DNA from: Bacillus sp. ISL-55
Lineage (GTDB): Bacteria > Bacillota > Bacilli > Bacillales > Cytobacillaceae
DNA length: 39,879 nucleotides
Assembly: GCF_018613155.1 (NCBI RefSeq)
Contig: NZ_JAGGQU010000006.1
Span: forward strand, 1 to 39,879
Direction of reading: 5' to 3'
Shown: positions 1 through 8,150 of the stretch, piece after piece
Layout: each line of letters starts with the position of its first letter
Position numbering within the stretch: position 1 is the stretch's first letter
Notes under the pieces: generated by a model
Seen by the model: only the letters and a program-made list of their open reading frames with translations
Database searches by the model: none
Told to the model about the DNA's origin: nothing
Made by a program: the position numbers and the translations under genes

Positions 1-42
1 TAAAAGTTTTGACAATACGATGTTCTTATTGGAGGTGATTTT

Positions 43-270
43 ATGGAAAAAGAAACACTTGCCTTCCATGAAACGATGGAAGCTCATGAAATATTGAACC
101 TTAAAACGATTAGTGTCCTTAAATCAAAATTAATGCAGGGTCTCTGTTTTGATAACGACCTGAAAGCATTGATGGAAAAAGATGTCCAACAGTCGATTGC
201 GGCAATTGAAGAATTGAAAGTATTTTATCAAGGTGCCAGGACAAAACCCATGCAGGAGGGTGAAATCTGA
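43..270 (+). CDS. yraG: YraG-like spore coat protein (75 aa)
   Basis: This small soluble protein resembles Bacillus subtilis YraG, a short relative of the CotF-type spore coat proteins. It is mostly predicted helix, with no signal peptide or membrane segment. The GGAGGTGAT ribosome site lies six to eight bases before the ATG. Its stop overlaps the start of the next gene by one base (TGATG), which implies translational coupling with the yraF-like gene. The order yraG-yraF-adhB matches the known B. subtilis cluster and is the main support for the name. The role is inferred from family and context: probably a component of the spore or its coat, made in sporulation. The promoter would be at or beyond the left window edge. 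Confidence 0.7.
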   Translation: MEKETLAFHETMEAHEILNLKTISVLKSKLMQGLCFDNDLKALMEKDVQQSIAAIEELKVFYQGARTKPMQEGEI

Positions 271-632
271 TGGAAATGGATTATCTAGATCCCCAGGGCG
301 CAGAACACATGCCAGAGATGGCCGATGCATCTTTTGCGCTGGATTTTTTGCTCTGGATTAAAACTGGTATACACACTTACGGTATCGCCCTGACTGAAAC
401 AGCCAATGGAGAGCTTCGAAAAACTTTATACAAACAAATGGAACAAGCGATTGATCTTCACGCTGAAGTTTCTGATTTGATGATGGAAAAGGGCTGGCTT
501 TATCCTCATGACGTGGGCAAACAAGTGGAACTGGATTTAAAATCGGCAGACATGGCAGTCAGCATCGGGAAGATGAACCTCTTCCCGATTGACACGGATC
601 GGCTTGGAATGTTCGCTACACCGGATAAATAA
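270..632 (+). CDS. yraF: YraF-like spore coat protein, CotF family (120 aa)
   Basis: This protein belongs to the CotF/YraF coat-protein family, related to ferritin-like four-helix proteins. Its helical core includes a stretch FALDFLLWIKTGIHTYG and a C-terminal part rich in Asp and Lys. Start ATG overlaps the yraG-like stop by one base, with GGAGGG about ten bases upstream inside that gene. The stop is directly before the ribosome site of the adhB-like gene, so the three genes form one operon. The family is known from spore coats; the specific function here is inferred from homology and gene order only. Confidence 0.75.
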   Translation: MEMDYLDPQGAEHMPEMADASFALDFLLWIKTGIHTYGIALTETANGELRKTLYKQMEQAIDLHAEVSDLMMEKGWLYPHDVGKQVELDLKSADMAVSIGKMNLFPIDTDRLGMFATPDK

Positions 633-648
633 AGGAGGAATGTCTGTT

Positions 649-1785
649 ATGAAAGCCGTTACGTATCAAGGGAGCAAAAATATACAGGTCAAGAATGTAA
701 AAGATCCCGAAATAAAGAATTCAGATGACATTATCATAAAAGTAACTGCTTCAGCTATTTGCGGTTCTGATTTGCACCTTTTGCATCAAATGATCCCGAA
801 CTTGCCTACTGACTATGTAATTGGGCATGAACCAATGGGTGTAGTCGAAGAAGTTGGACCGGGTGTGAATAAACTAAAGAAAGGCGATAGAGTAATCATC
901 CCTTTCAATGTCAGCTGCGGAGAATGCTGGTACTGTAAAAATGACATTACTTCGCAATGCGATAATTCTAATCCCCATGGAGAAATGGGAGGTTTCTTTG
1001 GCTACTCAGAAACAACGGGCGGTTACGCTGGCGGGCAGGCAGAATATATGCGGGTGCCTTACGGTAACTTCACTCCTTTTAAAATACCTGAGGATTGTGA
1101 AGTAGAGGATGAGAAGCTCGTCCTGCTGGCTGATGCTGCCGCCACGGCATTGTGGAGTGTCGACCATGCCGGGGTGAAATCGGGCGACACAGTAGTGGTT
1201 TTAGGCTGCGGTCCGGTTGGTCTGCTCGCGCAAAAGTTCGCCTGGTTAAAAGGAGCAAAGAGGGTCATAGCTGTTGATCATTTGAATTACCGTTTAGAGC
1301 ATGCGAAAAAGACAAATAAAGTTGAAACAGTTAACATTGAGGAACACCAGAATACAGGCGAATACCTTAAAGAAATTACTAAGGGCGGCGCGGATATTGT
1401 CATTGATTGCACGGGCATGAGCGGGAAAATGTCTCCGCTTGAATACCTGGCTACTGGCTTGAAGCTGCATGGAGGTGCCATGGGCGGTCTTGTCATAGCT
1501 ACTCAAGCTGTTCGAAAGGCAGGGACTATTCAAATCACCGGGGTCTATGGAGGAAGGTATAACGCTTTTCCATTGGGAGACATCTTCCAGAGAAACGTGG
1601 ACCTTAAAATGGGACAGGCCCCGGTAATCCCTTATATGTCCTATCTTTATGATATTATTTCCACTGGCAAAATGGATCTGAGTGATGTCATCACTCATGT
1701 GTTACCGCTCGATCAGGCGAAACACGGTTATCAGATTTTCGATACCAGGACTGACGGCTGCATCAAGGTAGTTCTTAAGCCATAA
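649..1785 (+). CDS. adhB: Zinc-dependent alcohol dehydrogenase, AdhB-like (378 aa)
   Basis: This is a medium-chain, zinc-dependent, NAD(P)-linked alcohol dehydrogenase of the formaldehyde-dehydrogenase-like subgroup. Catalytic zinc ligands are visible at Cys38 (in ICGSDLH) and His60-Glu61, and the structural zinc site at Cys90, Cys93, Cys96 and Cys104. The Rossmann motif LGCGPVG follows near residue 187. The chosen ATG sits ten bases after AAAGGAGG; an in-frame ATG at 640 is too close to that site, and the longer reading frame from 589 lies inside yraF. The long insert GGFFGYSETTGGYAGGQAEY is typical of this subgroup. Its place after two coat-protein genes matches B. subtilis adhB. The physiological substrate cannot be told from sequence; a short-chain alcohol or aldehyde is likely. 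Confidence 0.85.
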   Translation: MKAVTYQGSKNIQVKNVKDPEIKNSDDIIIKVTASAICGSDLHLLHQMIPNLPTDYVIGHEPMGVVEEVGPGVNKLKKGDRVIIPFNVSCGECWYCKNDITSQCDNSNPHGEMGGFFGYSETTGGYAGGQAEYMRVPYGNFTPFKIPEDCEVEDEKLVLLADAAATALWSVDHAGVKSGDTVVVLGCGPVGLLAQKFAWLKGAKRVIAVDHLNYRLEHAKKTNKVETVNIEEHQNTGEYLKEITKGGADIVIDCTGMSGKMSPLEYLATGLKLHGGAMGGLVIATQAVRKAGTIQITGVYGGRYNAFPLGDIFQRNVDLKMGQAPVIPYMSYLYDIISTGKMDLSDVITHVLPLDQAKHGYQIFDTRTDGCIKVVLKP

Positions 1786-1795
1786 ATCTCCCATA

Positions 1796-1824
1796 AAAAA
1801 ACGTCCCATGTCAGGGACGTTTTT
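1796..1824. terminator. Bidirectional terminator between adhB and the esterase gene
   Basis: A-run, 7-bp GC-rich stem ACGTCCC/GGGACGT with a six-base loop, then a T-run. A/T tracts on both sides let it serve the convergent adhB (+) and erythromycin-esterase-family (-) genes. Confidence 0.85.
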
Positions 1825-1828
1825 CGAT

Positions 1829-3070
1829 TCATTTGAATATTGGTGACAAGGCTGTTGTTTCATTGATAAAAATGAAGCTATCATACCTTCTGGCAACAAA
1901 GGAAGGTACATAGTTGCCTAAATGTTCTAGTTCAGGATCATAAACAACTCCTATGGCGCGATGCCCCAGAACACATTCAAACTCTCTTTCGTTTTCCTTA
2001 TGAAATAAAATATATTTATCGAAAGCTCCTGCCTGATGCAAAGCCTCCTCCCAGCTGCCAGCCTGGGCATCCGGTACCTCCTTCACTTCAACAGCGCCGC
2101 CCCATTGATCAGACGCGATCACAGTACCATGGTGCGTTCCGAAACCAACTGCATAAACCTGCTGTCCATATTTTTCTCTTAGAATTTGTCCAACATTTAT
2201 CATGCCTTCCTCTGCCATATCTGTTGCCCTTGCATCCCCAATATGGGTATTATGCTCCCAGATGATGGCTTTTGCACCTTCACCATGGGCATGCACTACT
2301 TTTTCCAAAGCGCTTACCATGTGAGTATCACGGATGTTCCAGTCCTCTGCACCGCCTTTTGCCATAGCCCGGTAATAACGTTCAGCATCAAGCATGACCA
2401 GGCTGTTAACCTTCAAATTCAAGTCACCCTCTTGTTCTTTCGGGTAATTTTTTCGTTTTTTCTGAAGGTCAATCAGGACTTTAATTACTTCTTCCGTACA
2501 GTCTTCTCCATAATACGCCGAAGAAATCGCATAATTCTCACCTCGGCGCTCGAATGGTTCGAAGCAGGAAAAAGCCTGCTTTGCTGATTCTACGTCTCCT
2601 GGAGATATTCTTTCAAGCTGCTTGATGATTTCTTCCATCGACTCCCACAAACTATATACATCAAGACCGTAGAAACCAACATGTTTATCCGCCGATTCAT
2701 TGTGTTTCTTCATCCACTCTACAAGATCCAGAATTTCTTCATTTGCCCACATCCAGGAGGGCCAGCGGTCGAAATCCTTTAAGGCTGTCTGAGCATCTCT
2801 GTCTCTAAACCCTTTAATATATTGATTCACTGTGAAACACGAAGGCCAGTCACCTTCTACAGCAATAAATGAAAACCCATGCTCTGCAATTAATCTTTTA
2901 CTGATTTCTGCCCTGATTGTATAGAATTCCGAAGTTCCATGAGAAGCTTCTCCCAGCATCACATACTGTTTATTTGCTGCCGCTTCTACAATCGCGTCCA
3001 AGTCGTCATATGTATCAAATTTTACTGCATGATTTTTAATAGATTGGACCAAATCGGTATTCGAAGCCAT
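1829..3070 (-). CDS. Erythromycin esterase family protein (413 aa)
   Basis: This is a soluble protein of the erythromycin esterase (EreA/EreB) family. The family motif is at residues 40-50 (GEASHGTSEFY, with Glu41 and His44), followed by Arg53, the VEGDWP motif at 71-76, and a second histidine pair in WEHNTHIGDA (His273, His276). These match the conserved acid/histidine set of EreB-type hydrolases, and the length of about 410 residues is normal. There is no signal peptide. A GGAGG site lies seven bases before the ATG. The gene is a single unit ending at a shared terminator. Chromosomal members of this family in bacilli usually have no shown macrolide-esterase activity, so the substrate is unknown and antibiotic resistance should not be assumed. 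Confidence 0.85.
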   Translation of the reverse strand: MASNTDLVQSIKNHAVKFDTYDDLDAIVEAAANKQYVMLGEASHGTSEFYTIRAEISKRLIAEHGFSFIAVEGDWPSCFTVNQYIKGFRDRDAQTALKDFDRWPSWMWANEEILDLVEWMKKHNESADKHVGFYGLDVYSLWESMEEIIKQLERISPGDVESAKQAFSCFEPFERRGENYAISSAYYGEDCTEEVIKVLIDLQKKRKNYPKEQEGDLNLKVNSLVMLDAERYYRAMAKGGAEDWNIRDTHMVSALEKVVHAHGEGAKAIIWEHNTHIGDARATDMAEEGMINVGQILREKYGQQVYAVGFGTHHGTVIASDQWGGAVEVKEVPDAQAGSWEEALHQAGAFDKYILFHKENEREFECVLGHRAIGVVYDPELEHLGNYVPSFVARRYDSFIFINETTALSPIFK

Positions 3071-3301
3071 GCTGTACCTCCAATCTTAATAGCCTGCATT
3101 ATTGTTGGTCTCTGGACTGTTTTCCTCCTGGCCTAAAATCCACCAGTAACCGTTAAAGCATTTGGGTGAGAAAGCAACTTTACGATAAAGCCTTTATTAA
3201 TTTACCCTTATTTATATTAAAGAATCTATATTATGGAGAATTAGAGGGGTTTTCAGCTTCGCATAGAACTATACTTAGTAAATAATATTAGGAGGTTGAC
3301 A

Positions 3302-3628
3302 ATGGAGTTTAAAGATTATGAAGAGTTCTGGCCTTTCTATTTATCACAGCATAGTAAACGTTCAACAAGAGGTTGGCATTTTGTAGGAACGAGTTTTGTT
3401 TTCGTATTTATTATTGCAGCGATTATTACTCTGAACTTTTGGTTGATATTGCTTGCGCCTATAACTGCTTACGCGTTCGCATGGTTTAGCCATTTCTTTA
3501 TCGAAGGCAACAAGCCAGCTACTTTTGGCCACCCCGTCTGGTCCCTCCGTGCAGATTTTCGTATGTACCGGTTAATTCTTTTGGGGAAATTGAACAAAGA
3601 ACTAGACAAATTTAAATTGGCAGGATAA
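3302..3628 (+). CDS. Mpo1-like (DUF962) membrane protein (108 aa)
   Basis: This small membrane protein matches the Mpo1/DUF962 (YGL010w) family. Two hydrophobic segments lie at about residues 29-43 and 46-63, flanked by conserved histidines: His17, His26 (in RGWHFVGT), His64 (WFSHFFIEGNKP) and His77 (FGHPVWSLRAD). In yeast Mpo1 is an iron-dependent dioxygenase acting in alpha-oxidation of 2-hydroxy fatty acids; whether bacterial members do this is not established. The ATG follows AGGAGG by six bases; a TTG at 3296 touches the ribosome site and is unlikely to be used. The gene stands alone between two terminator-bounded minus-strand genes. Confidence 0.8.
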   Translation: MEFKDYEEFWPFYLSQHSKRSTRGWHFVGTSFVFVFIIAAIITLNFWLILLAPITAYAFAWFSHFFIEGNKPATFGHPVWSLRADFRMYRLILLGKLNKELDKFKLAG

Positions 3629-3657
3629 GGGCTCTTCAGAAAAAGCTGAAACTAAAA

Positions 3658-3690
3658 AACAAACCCATTCTTTTCTAGAATGGGTTTGTT
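3658..3690. terminator. Bidirectional terminator, Mpo1-like gene / yebC-like gene
   Basis: Perfect 13-bp stem, AACAAACCCATTC paired with GAATGGGTTTGTT around a seven-base loop. It lies between convergent genes, with A-rich sequence on the left and T-rich sequence in the right arm. Confidence 0.85.
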
Positions 3691-3708
3691 CTTGTATAAA
3701 GTATGAAA

Positions 3709-4425
3709 TTAAACTAAATCTACATTATGATATACCTGCTGGACATCCTCTAAATCTTCCAGGGCATCAATAAGCTTCTCGAATTGTTCCTGTGTTTCTT
3801 CGTCAAGAGTAACCTCGTTCTGAGGCAGCATTGTCAGTTCAGCAACAGTAAAGTCAGTGATACCGCCATTCCTGAATGCTTCCTGAATAGCGTGAAATTG
3901 ATCAGGCTCACCATAAATAATGATGGAGTCGTCTTCTTCAAGGATATCTCGCGCATCAATATCCGCTTCCATCAAAATTTCAAGTGCCTCATCTGCCGAT
4001 TTCCCTTCAAAACCGATAACAGCAGTCTTATCGAACATATAAGAGACAGATCCAGCTACTCCCATGTTGCCGCCATTCTTTCCGAAAGCAGCTCGTACAT
4101 TGGATGCAGTACGGTTTACATTGTTCGTAAGTGCATCAACGATCACCATGGAGCCATTAGGGCCAAAGCCTTCGTAACGAAGCTCTTGATAATTTTCTTC
4201 AGCTCCGCCCTTGGCTTTTTCGATCGCGCGGTCAATGATTACTCTTGGCACATTATATGTCTTTGCTCTTTCCAAGACGAATTTCAGCGCCTGGTTGGAT
4301 TCTGGATTTGGTTCCCCTTGTCTGGCTGCAACATAAATCTCAAGCGCGAATTTTGAATAAACTCTGCTTGTATTTGCATCCTTGGACGCCTTCTTCTCTT
4401 TAATGTTGTTCCATTTACGACCCAT
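3709..4425 (-). CDS. yeeN: YebC/PmpR family regulator, YeeN type (238 aa)
   Basis: The protein belongs to the YebC/PmpR family, known as DNA-binding transcriptional regulators and, for several members, as factors that help ribosomes through polyproline stalls. It begins [19 protein letters not shown], the usual start of the B. subtilis YeeN-type paralog, and carries the diagnostic [18 protein letters not shown] and [19 protein letters not shown] segments in its first half. Normal length is about 240 residues. The start at 4425 is chosen because homologs begin there and the AGAGAG site is then correctly spaced; a GTG at 4434 would leave no spacing. It is a single gene. Which of the two family functions it has cannot be told. 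Confidence 0.85.
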   Translation of the reverse strand: MGRKWNNIKEKKASKDANTSRVYSKFALEIYVAARQGEPNPESNQALKFVLERAKTYNVPRVIIDRAIEKAKGGAEENYQELRYEGFGPNGSMVIVDALTNNVNRTASNVRAAFGKNGGNMGVAGSVSYMFDKTAVIGFEGKSADEALEILMEADIDARDILEEDDSIIIYGEPDQFHAIQEAFRNGGITDFTVAELTMLPQNEVTLDEETQEQFEKLIDALEDLEDVQQVYHNVDLV

Positions 4426-4570
4426 ATATTCCACTCTCTTTCAACTTAGATCAGATAGCTGCATTGTCTATATACATGTTGCAGCAGCTCACAGATAATA
4501 TTATACCTTAAATGGAAGATTTGTTAAGAGGTTAGTATACATCGGGGAATTAAATGGAACGTCCCCGCAT

Positions 4571-5563
4571 CTATAGTAATTCTTCCGCTAACAATTCATA
4601 GGATTTGATTCGGTCCTCTGGTGAATATGTGATAGTCAGAATCATGATTTCATCAGGCTTATATTTCTGATGCAATTGAAGCAATCGATCTTTCACTTGC
4701 TTTGGATTCCCTATGATCATTTTTCGCTTCATGTTTTCAACAGTTTCGTAATCTTCGGGAGAGAGCTTGTAATCCTTTGCGTCTTCAATAGTAGGTACAC
4801 CGGATGAACCTTCTCCTTTTCCCTGCTGGATTCTCCATATAAGTGAGCTTAGTGCGATTTTCTCAGCCTGTTCAGTGGTTTCAGCACAAATGGCCGAAAT
4901 CGTTAAAATGGATTGCGGAGATTCAATGCTTCCTGGCTTGAAAGAGTCATAGTAGACTTGCAAAATGTCTTGAGGTTCCTTGTCACTCATAAATAAACCG
5001 AACGCATAAGCCATTCCGTACTCAGCTGCGAGCATTGCACTTTTTTTGCTTGTTCCAAGTAGCCAGGGTTCTGGACGGACTTCTGGTAAGGGAGCTGCCT
5101 TTATTCTTGCTGATTCGCTTCCTTCTGGGTGGTCATTATTAACAAAATGAAGCAATTCTTTCAATGATTCTGGAAGTTTCCAAACGTTTTGCAGGAAGTT
5201 GTCTGACAAGGCATTGGTGACTTCCGCAGAGCCGCCTGGAGCCCGGCCGATTCCAACATCAATCCGGCTTGGGAACATTGTTGCAAGCAAATTATAAAGC
5301 TCCGCCACTTTGTACGGCTTGTAATGTGGAAGCAGGACAGCGCCTGAACCAATACGGATTTTTCTGGTCCTTGCGCCAATATACGGAAGCATCACTTCAG
5401 GTGCCGGACAGGCTAGCCCCGGGATATTGTGGTGCTCAGCAATCCAGAACCGCGTATATCCCAATTTTTCGGCAGTCTGTGCAAGCAAAACAGATTCCTC
5501 CAGCGCATCTTTGGCTGTCTGGTTCGCTGAAATTGGAGCCTGATCAAGTATGCTTAATTTCAT
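4571..5563 (-). CDS. LLM-class flavin-dependent oxidoreductase (330 aa)
   Basis: This is a bacterial-luciferase-like (TIM-barrel) FMN-dependent monooxygenase of the 'group 1' LLM family. Typical segments are LDQAPIS near the N-terminus, TRFWIAEHHNIPG (about 37-49), IRIGSGAVLLPHYKPYKVAE, RIDVGIGRAPGG, and EPWLLGTSKKSAMLAAEYG. The length fits the family. It starts three bases after the DUF3219 gene stop and has its own GGAG site, so the two are co-transcribed. A second family member lies at 21006-22022. The substrate is unknown. Downstream there is only a weak 6-bp hairpin without a T-run. Confidence 0.85.
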   Translation of the reverse strand: MKLSILDQAPISANQTAKDALEESVLLAQTAEKLGYTRFWIAEHHNIPGLACPAPEVMLPYIGARTRKIRIGSGAVLLPHYKPYKVAELYNLLATMFPSRIDVGIGRAPGGSAEVTNALSDNFLQNVWKLPESLKELLHFVNNDHPEGSESARIKAAPLPEVRPEPWLLGTSKKSAMLAAEYGMAYAFGLFMSDKEPQDILQVYYDSFKPGSIESPQSILTISAICAETTEQAEKIALSSLIWRIQQGKGEGSSGVPTIEDAKDYKLSPEDYETVENMKRKMIIGNPKQVKDRLLQLHQKYKPDEIMILTITYSPEDRIKSYELLAEELL

Positions 5564-5566
5564 AGC

Positions 5567-5860
5567 TTACTCCTTTACTTCCAGTAAGGTTAATTGAAAG
5601 GTACCGACCTGGCCGCTTTCATATAAATTCGTAACAGAGGTCGAGTACTCGACAATTTTTCCTCTAAAGGTTATTTCTTTAGCAGGAACGTGTACATCAA
5701 ATTCGCCTTTATATAATAATGTGGTGACATTATGATAGTCTTCGCTTGTAACAGGAAAATGCGCTGCAATTCGCCTTTGTCCGCCAGTATTGTCCATTTC
5801 AAAATGACTGATTAAAATTGTTTCTCCATCTAAAATAATTCTGTCAACCAAAATATCCAC
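5567..5860 (-). CDS. DUF3219 family protein, YkvR-like (97 aa)
   Basis: This small soluble protein resembles the DUF3219 family (B. subtilis YkvR), with the conserved C-terminal part FRGKIVEYSTSVTNLYESGQ and a terminal beta-rich segment. It has no signal peptide, membrane segment or catalytic motif that I recognise. It is the first gene of a two-gene operon with the LLM oxidoreductase, whose start follows after three bases. GGAGTG lies upstream of the ATG. Family assignment is from remembered sequence character; the function is unknown for the whole family. Confidence 0.65.
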   Translation of the reverse strand: MDILVDRIILDGETILISHFEMDNTGGQRRIAAHFPVTSEDYHNVTTLLYKGEFDVHVPAKEITFRGKIVEYSTSVTNLYESGQVGTFQLTLLEVKE

Positions 5861-5904
5861 TCCTATACACTTGCTGAATTACATTTTATCACTCATGAAC
5901 TTTA

Positions 5905-5935
5905 AATAAAAAATGCCTGCCCTAAGTGGACAGGC
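5905..5935 (-). terminator. Terminator of the alpha/beta hydrolase gene
   Basis: On the minus strand a GCCTG/CAGGC stem (extended past one mismatch by a further pair) is followed by ATTTTTTATTT, 13 bases after the hydrolase stop. Confidence 0.7.
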
Positions 5936-5947
5936 TGTACCGACTCG

Positions 5948-6739
5948 TTATATTTTTGCAAGATAATCTTTCATCACCTTAACAAGCTCTTCAGGCTGTT
6001 CATACATGCTCATATGGCCGGCATTTTGAATGACTTTCTTCTCAATATTATCTCTCGATACAGTAAATGTTTTTTCAGGAGGGATAATTTGATCCTGTTC
6101 ACCAGCAATCAAGAGCACAGGAAGGTCCGTTTCCTCTAACACTTTACTCCGTTCTGGTCGATCCTTCATCGCCATCAAGGCGCTGACAAGGCCTTCCACC
6201 TTGGTCATCCTGCCAATTTTGACTGTCTCTTCGATTTCCTTCGCATTCACTTCTGTATTTTCAGGAGAAAAGAGCTTCCTGGAAAGTCCTTCGATAAATG
6301 CTCCAGCTCCCTCTTCCTGAATCTTCTTCGCATTGTTTTCTCGGGCTTCCTTCGCTTCTTCTGAATCCGGATTTGCTGTTGAGTGTACCAAAGAGAAAGC
6401 TTTTAAATGCTGCGGATACAAATCGGCAAATGCCAGGGTGATATATCCGCCCAGTGAATGACCGAACATTGTTACCTTATCCAACCCTAGCTGATCCAAT
6501 AATTCTTTAATTGTACTGGCCATGTCCTCAATGGAATAGCTGTCCTTCCCCATGCCTGAGTCACCGTGTCCCGGAAGGTCGACTGCGACGACTCTATATT
6601 CTATGGCCAATTCGGGAATGATTCTGTCCCAATAGTGCTTGCTGCCGGCAAATCCATGTATGAGGACGATTGGATCACCTTTACCTTCATCATAAAAACT
6701 CATTTCCGTGCTCCCAGTTCTTACTAACTTTAAGTCCAT
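5948..6739 (-). CDS. Alpha/beta hydrolase (263 aa)
   Basis: This is a soluble alpha/beta-hydrolase-fold enzyme. The oxyanion motif is VLIHGFAG (about 25-32), the nucleophile elbow is GHSLGG with Ser95, and the likely triad partners are Asp216 (AGEQDQIIP) and His242 (NAGHMSMYEQP). Length is normal for this esterase/lyase-like group. The substrate is not predictable. It is a single gene with a terminator behind it and a SigB-like promoter in front (6775-6799), which suggests induction in general stress. ATG was taken as the start; GGAG-type sequence (GGGAGCGGAAGG) lies upstream. Confidence 0.8.
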   Translation of the reverse strand: MDLKLVRTGSTEMSFYDEGKGDPIVLIHGFAGSKHYWDRIIPELAIEYRVVAVDLPGHGDSGMGKDSYSIEDMASTIKELLDQLGLDKVTMFGHSLGGYITLAFADLYPQHLKAFSLVHSTANPDSEEAKEARENNAKKIQEEGAGAFIEGLSRKLFSPENTEVNAKEIEETVKIGRMTKVEGLVSALMAMKDRPERSKVLEETDLPVLLIAGEQDQIIPPEKTFTVSRDNIEKKVIQNAGHMSMYEQPEELVKVMKDYLAKI

Positions 6740-6774
6740 ATCCTTCCGCTCCCATCATAAAGTATATTTATTAT

Positions 6775-6799
6775 ATTCCCCGATTCTCGTTTATTAATC
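6775..6799 (-). promoter_or_regulatory. Possible SigB-type promoter for the alpha/beta hydrolase
   Basis: On the minus strand GATTAA, a 13-base spacer and GGGAAT match the general-stress consensus GTTTAA-N12-15-GGGWAW at 11 of 12 positions. The implied transcript start is about 30 bases before the ATG at 6739. This is a pattern match only. Confidence 0.4.
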
Positions 6800-6893
6800 T
6801 ATTGCTGAAATCGATAGGCTGATATTTCCACAGCTAAAATGGTGTATTCTCTGTTACAATTTTGAGGTTGATAAACCACAGGAGGATATCCAT

Positions 6894-8042
6894 ATGAAAA
6901 AACTTTTCCTGCCTCTGATGATTGTTTTACTCATCTTCATGGGCGGTTTTATATCTGGAGTATTATATTCAAATACAGATGATACTAAAACGATTGCAAC
7001 CAGTGATGAAGCAGCACATTCCACCAAAATACCTGGAGTGAAAAAAGAACCACAATTGAAAGAGCAAGAATCAAAGGTTTTAATTGGCTATGTCCAGGAT
7101 TTCAGGAAACCGGACGAGATTGATTACAAAAGCCTGACTCATGTGATTTTTTCCTTCGCGCACCCAAACTCGGATGGCAGCCTGTTAATGAATGGAGATC
7201 ATGCTGTCAAAAATTTAAGGGCGATTGTTACTAATGCACAAAAACATGATACGAAGGTTATGCTGGCAATCGGCGGCTGGTACCATATCAATGGAGGGGA
7301 ATCTTATGACTATTTCAAGGCAGCCATCTCAAATCCTGTTTCAAGAAAAAAGCTAGTTCAAGAGCTTGTTAGTTTTGCAGAAAAAGAAAAGCTAGATGGC
7401 ATAGATATCGACTTTGAGCATCCGCGCTCAACAGATGATGCTCAATATCTGGCTGTTTTTGCAAAAGAATTAAGTGAAAAGCTGAAACCGAGCGGTATGG
7501 AACTGTCCATCGCTGTAAATGCCAAGGTGCACAGCGTGACAGGGACTGAAATTCACTCTGTCGTGTTTGATCCCTCCATGTTCAAGTACTTTGATCATGT
7601 CAATTTGATGGCTTACGATGGACAATGGGATGGAGAATATAACGCTGCAAATTTATCACCTTACTCTTATTCTGCTAATATAGTAGCCTATTGGACAGCA
7701 CTTTTTGACAAACATGGATTTTCAAGAGAGAAACTTGTCCTGGGTGTGCCGCTATACGCACAGCCTGAGGATCCTTCGATCAAACAGGTCTCATACGAAG
7801 CTCTTATCAATCACAACCCTGCTAATATCGGTAAGGACCAGGTCAGGATGAATGGGACAACATACCATTATAATGGCCACACCACATTGAAAAAGAAAAC
7901 CGTTCTTTCACTTTCACAACAGTTGGGCGGCATGATGATATGGGAAGCAGGTCTGGATGCTAAAGGGAATCAAAGTGCCACAGCTTTACTCTCAGGAGAA
8001 TTAAAAAAACAGGAAGATCCTCGATACTATACCCGGAAATAA
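6894..8042 (+). CDS. Membrane-anchored glycoside hydrolase family 18 protein (382 aa)
   Basis: This is an exported GH18 (chitinase-like) protein. Residues 1-26 form an uncleaved signal anchor or signal peptide with no lipobox, followed by a charged linker to about residue 60. The TIM barrel then starts at VLIGYVQDF. The family active-site motif DGIDIDFE is intact: Asp168, Asp171, Asp173 and the catalytic acid Glu175. The end of the barrel, GGMMIWEAGLDA, is also typical. Possible substrates are chitin-like or peptidoglycan GlcNAc-containing glycans; related bacilli use GH18 proteins in cortex or wall hydrolysis, but no LysM domain is seen. It has a GGAGGA site eight bases before the ATG and its own terminator. 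Confidence 0.85.
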   Translation: MKKLFLPLMIVLLIFMGGFISGVLYSNTDDTKTIATSDEAAHSTKIPGVKKEPQLKEQESKVLIGYVQDFRKPDEIDYKSLTHVIFSFAHPNSDGSLLMNGDHAVKNLRAIVTNAQKHDTKVMLAIGGWYHINGGESYDYFKAAISNPVSRKKLVQELVSFAEKEKLDGIDIDFEHPRSTDDAQYLAVFAKELSEKLKPSGMELSIAVNAKVHSVTGTEIHSVVFDPSMFKYFDHVNLMAYDGQWDGEYNAANLSPYSYSANIVAYWTALFDKHGFSREKLVLGVPLYAQPEDPSIKQVSYEALINHNPANIGKDQVRMNGTTYHYNGHTTLKKKTVLSLSQQLGGMMIWEAGLDAKGNQSATALLSGELKKQEDPRYYTRK

Positions 8043-8044
8043 AC

Positions 8045-8070
8045 AAGGAAGCTGCTATTGGCTTCCTTTT
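8045..8070 (+). terminator. Terminator of the GH18 gene
   Basis: AAGGAAGC and GCTTCCTT form an 8-bp stem with an eight-base loop, followed by TTCTTT just after the stop codon. Confidence 0.75.
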
Positions 8071-8150
8071 CTTTATGCGCCTATTGGACACCGTTTTGTT
8101 ACTGCATGAATAAGTTAGCAGTAAAGAACTATACGGTGGTGAACTAACGA

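Noticed and set aside
9-37. SigA promoter for the yraG-like gene
   Set aside because: TTGACA is present at 9-14, but no -10 resembling TATAAT lies 16-18 bases downstream, and the predicted start would fall inside the ribosome site.
2186-2587. 133-residue plus-strand open frame
   Set aside because: It lies wholly inside the erythromycin-esterase-family gene on the opposite strand, has no ribosome site and has cysteine/phenylalanine-rich content typical of a shadow frame.
1829-3070. Macrolide resistance gene
   Set aside because: Membership of the erythromycin esterase family alone does not show macrolide hydrolysis; there is no mobile context and chromosomal homologs are common.
3784-4356. 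190-residue plus-strand open frame
   Set aside because: It is antisense to the yebC-like gene, which has clear family motifs; the frame has no recognisable domain.
4540-4568. Terminator of the first LLM gene
   Set aside because: The 6-bp CGGGGA/TCCCCG hairpin has a 13-base loop and no T-run on the minus strand.
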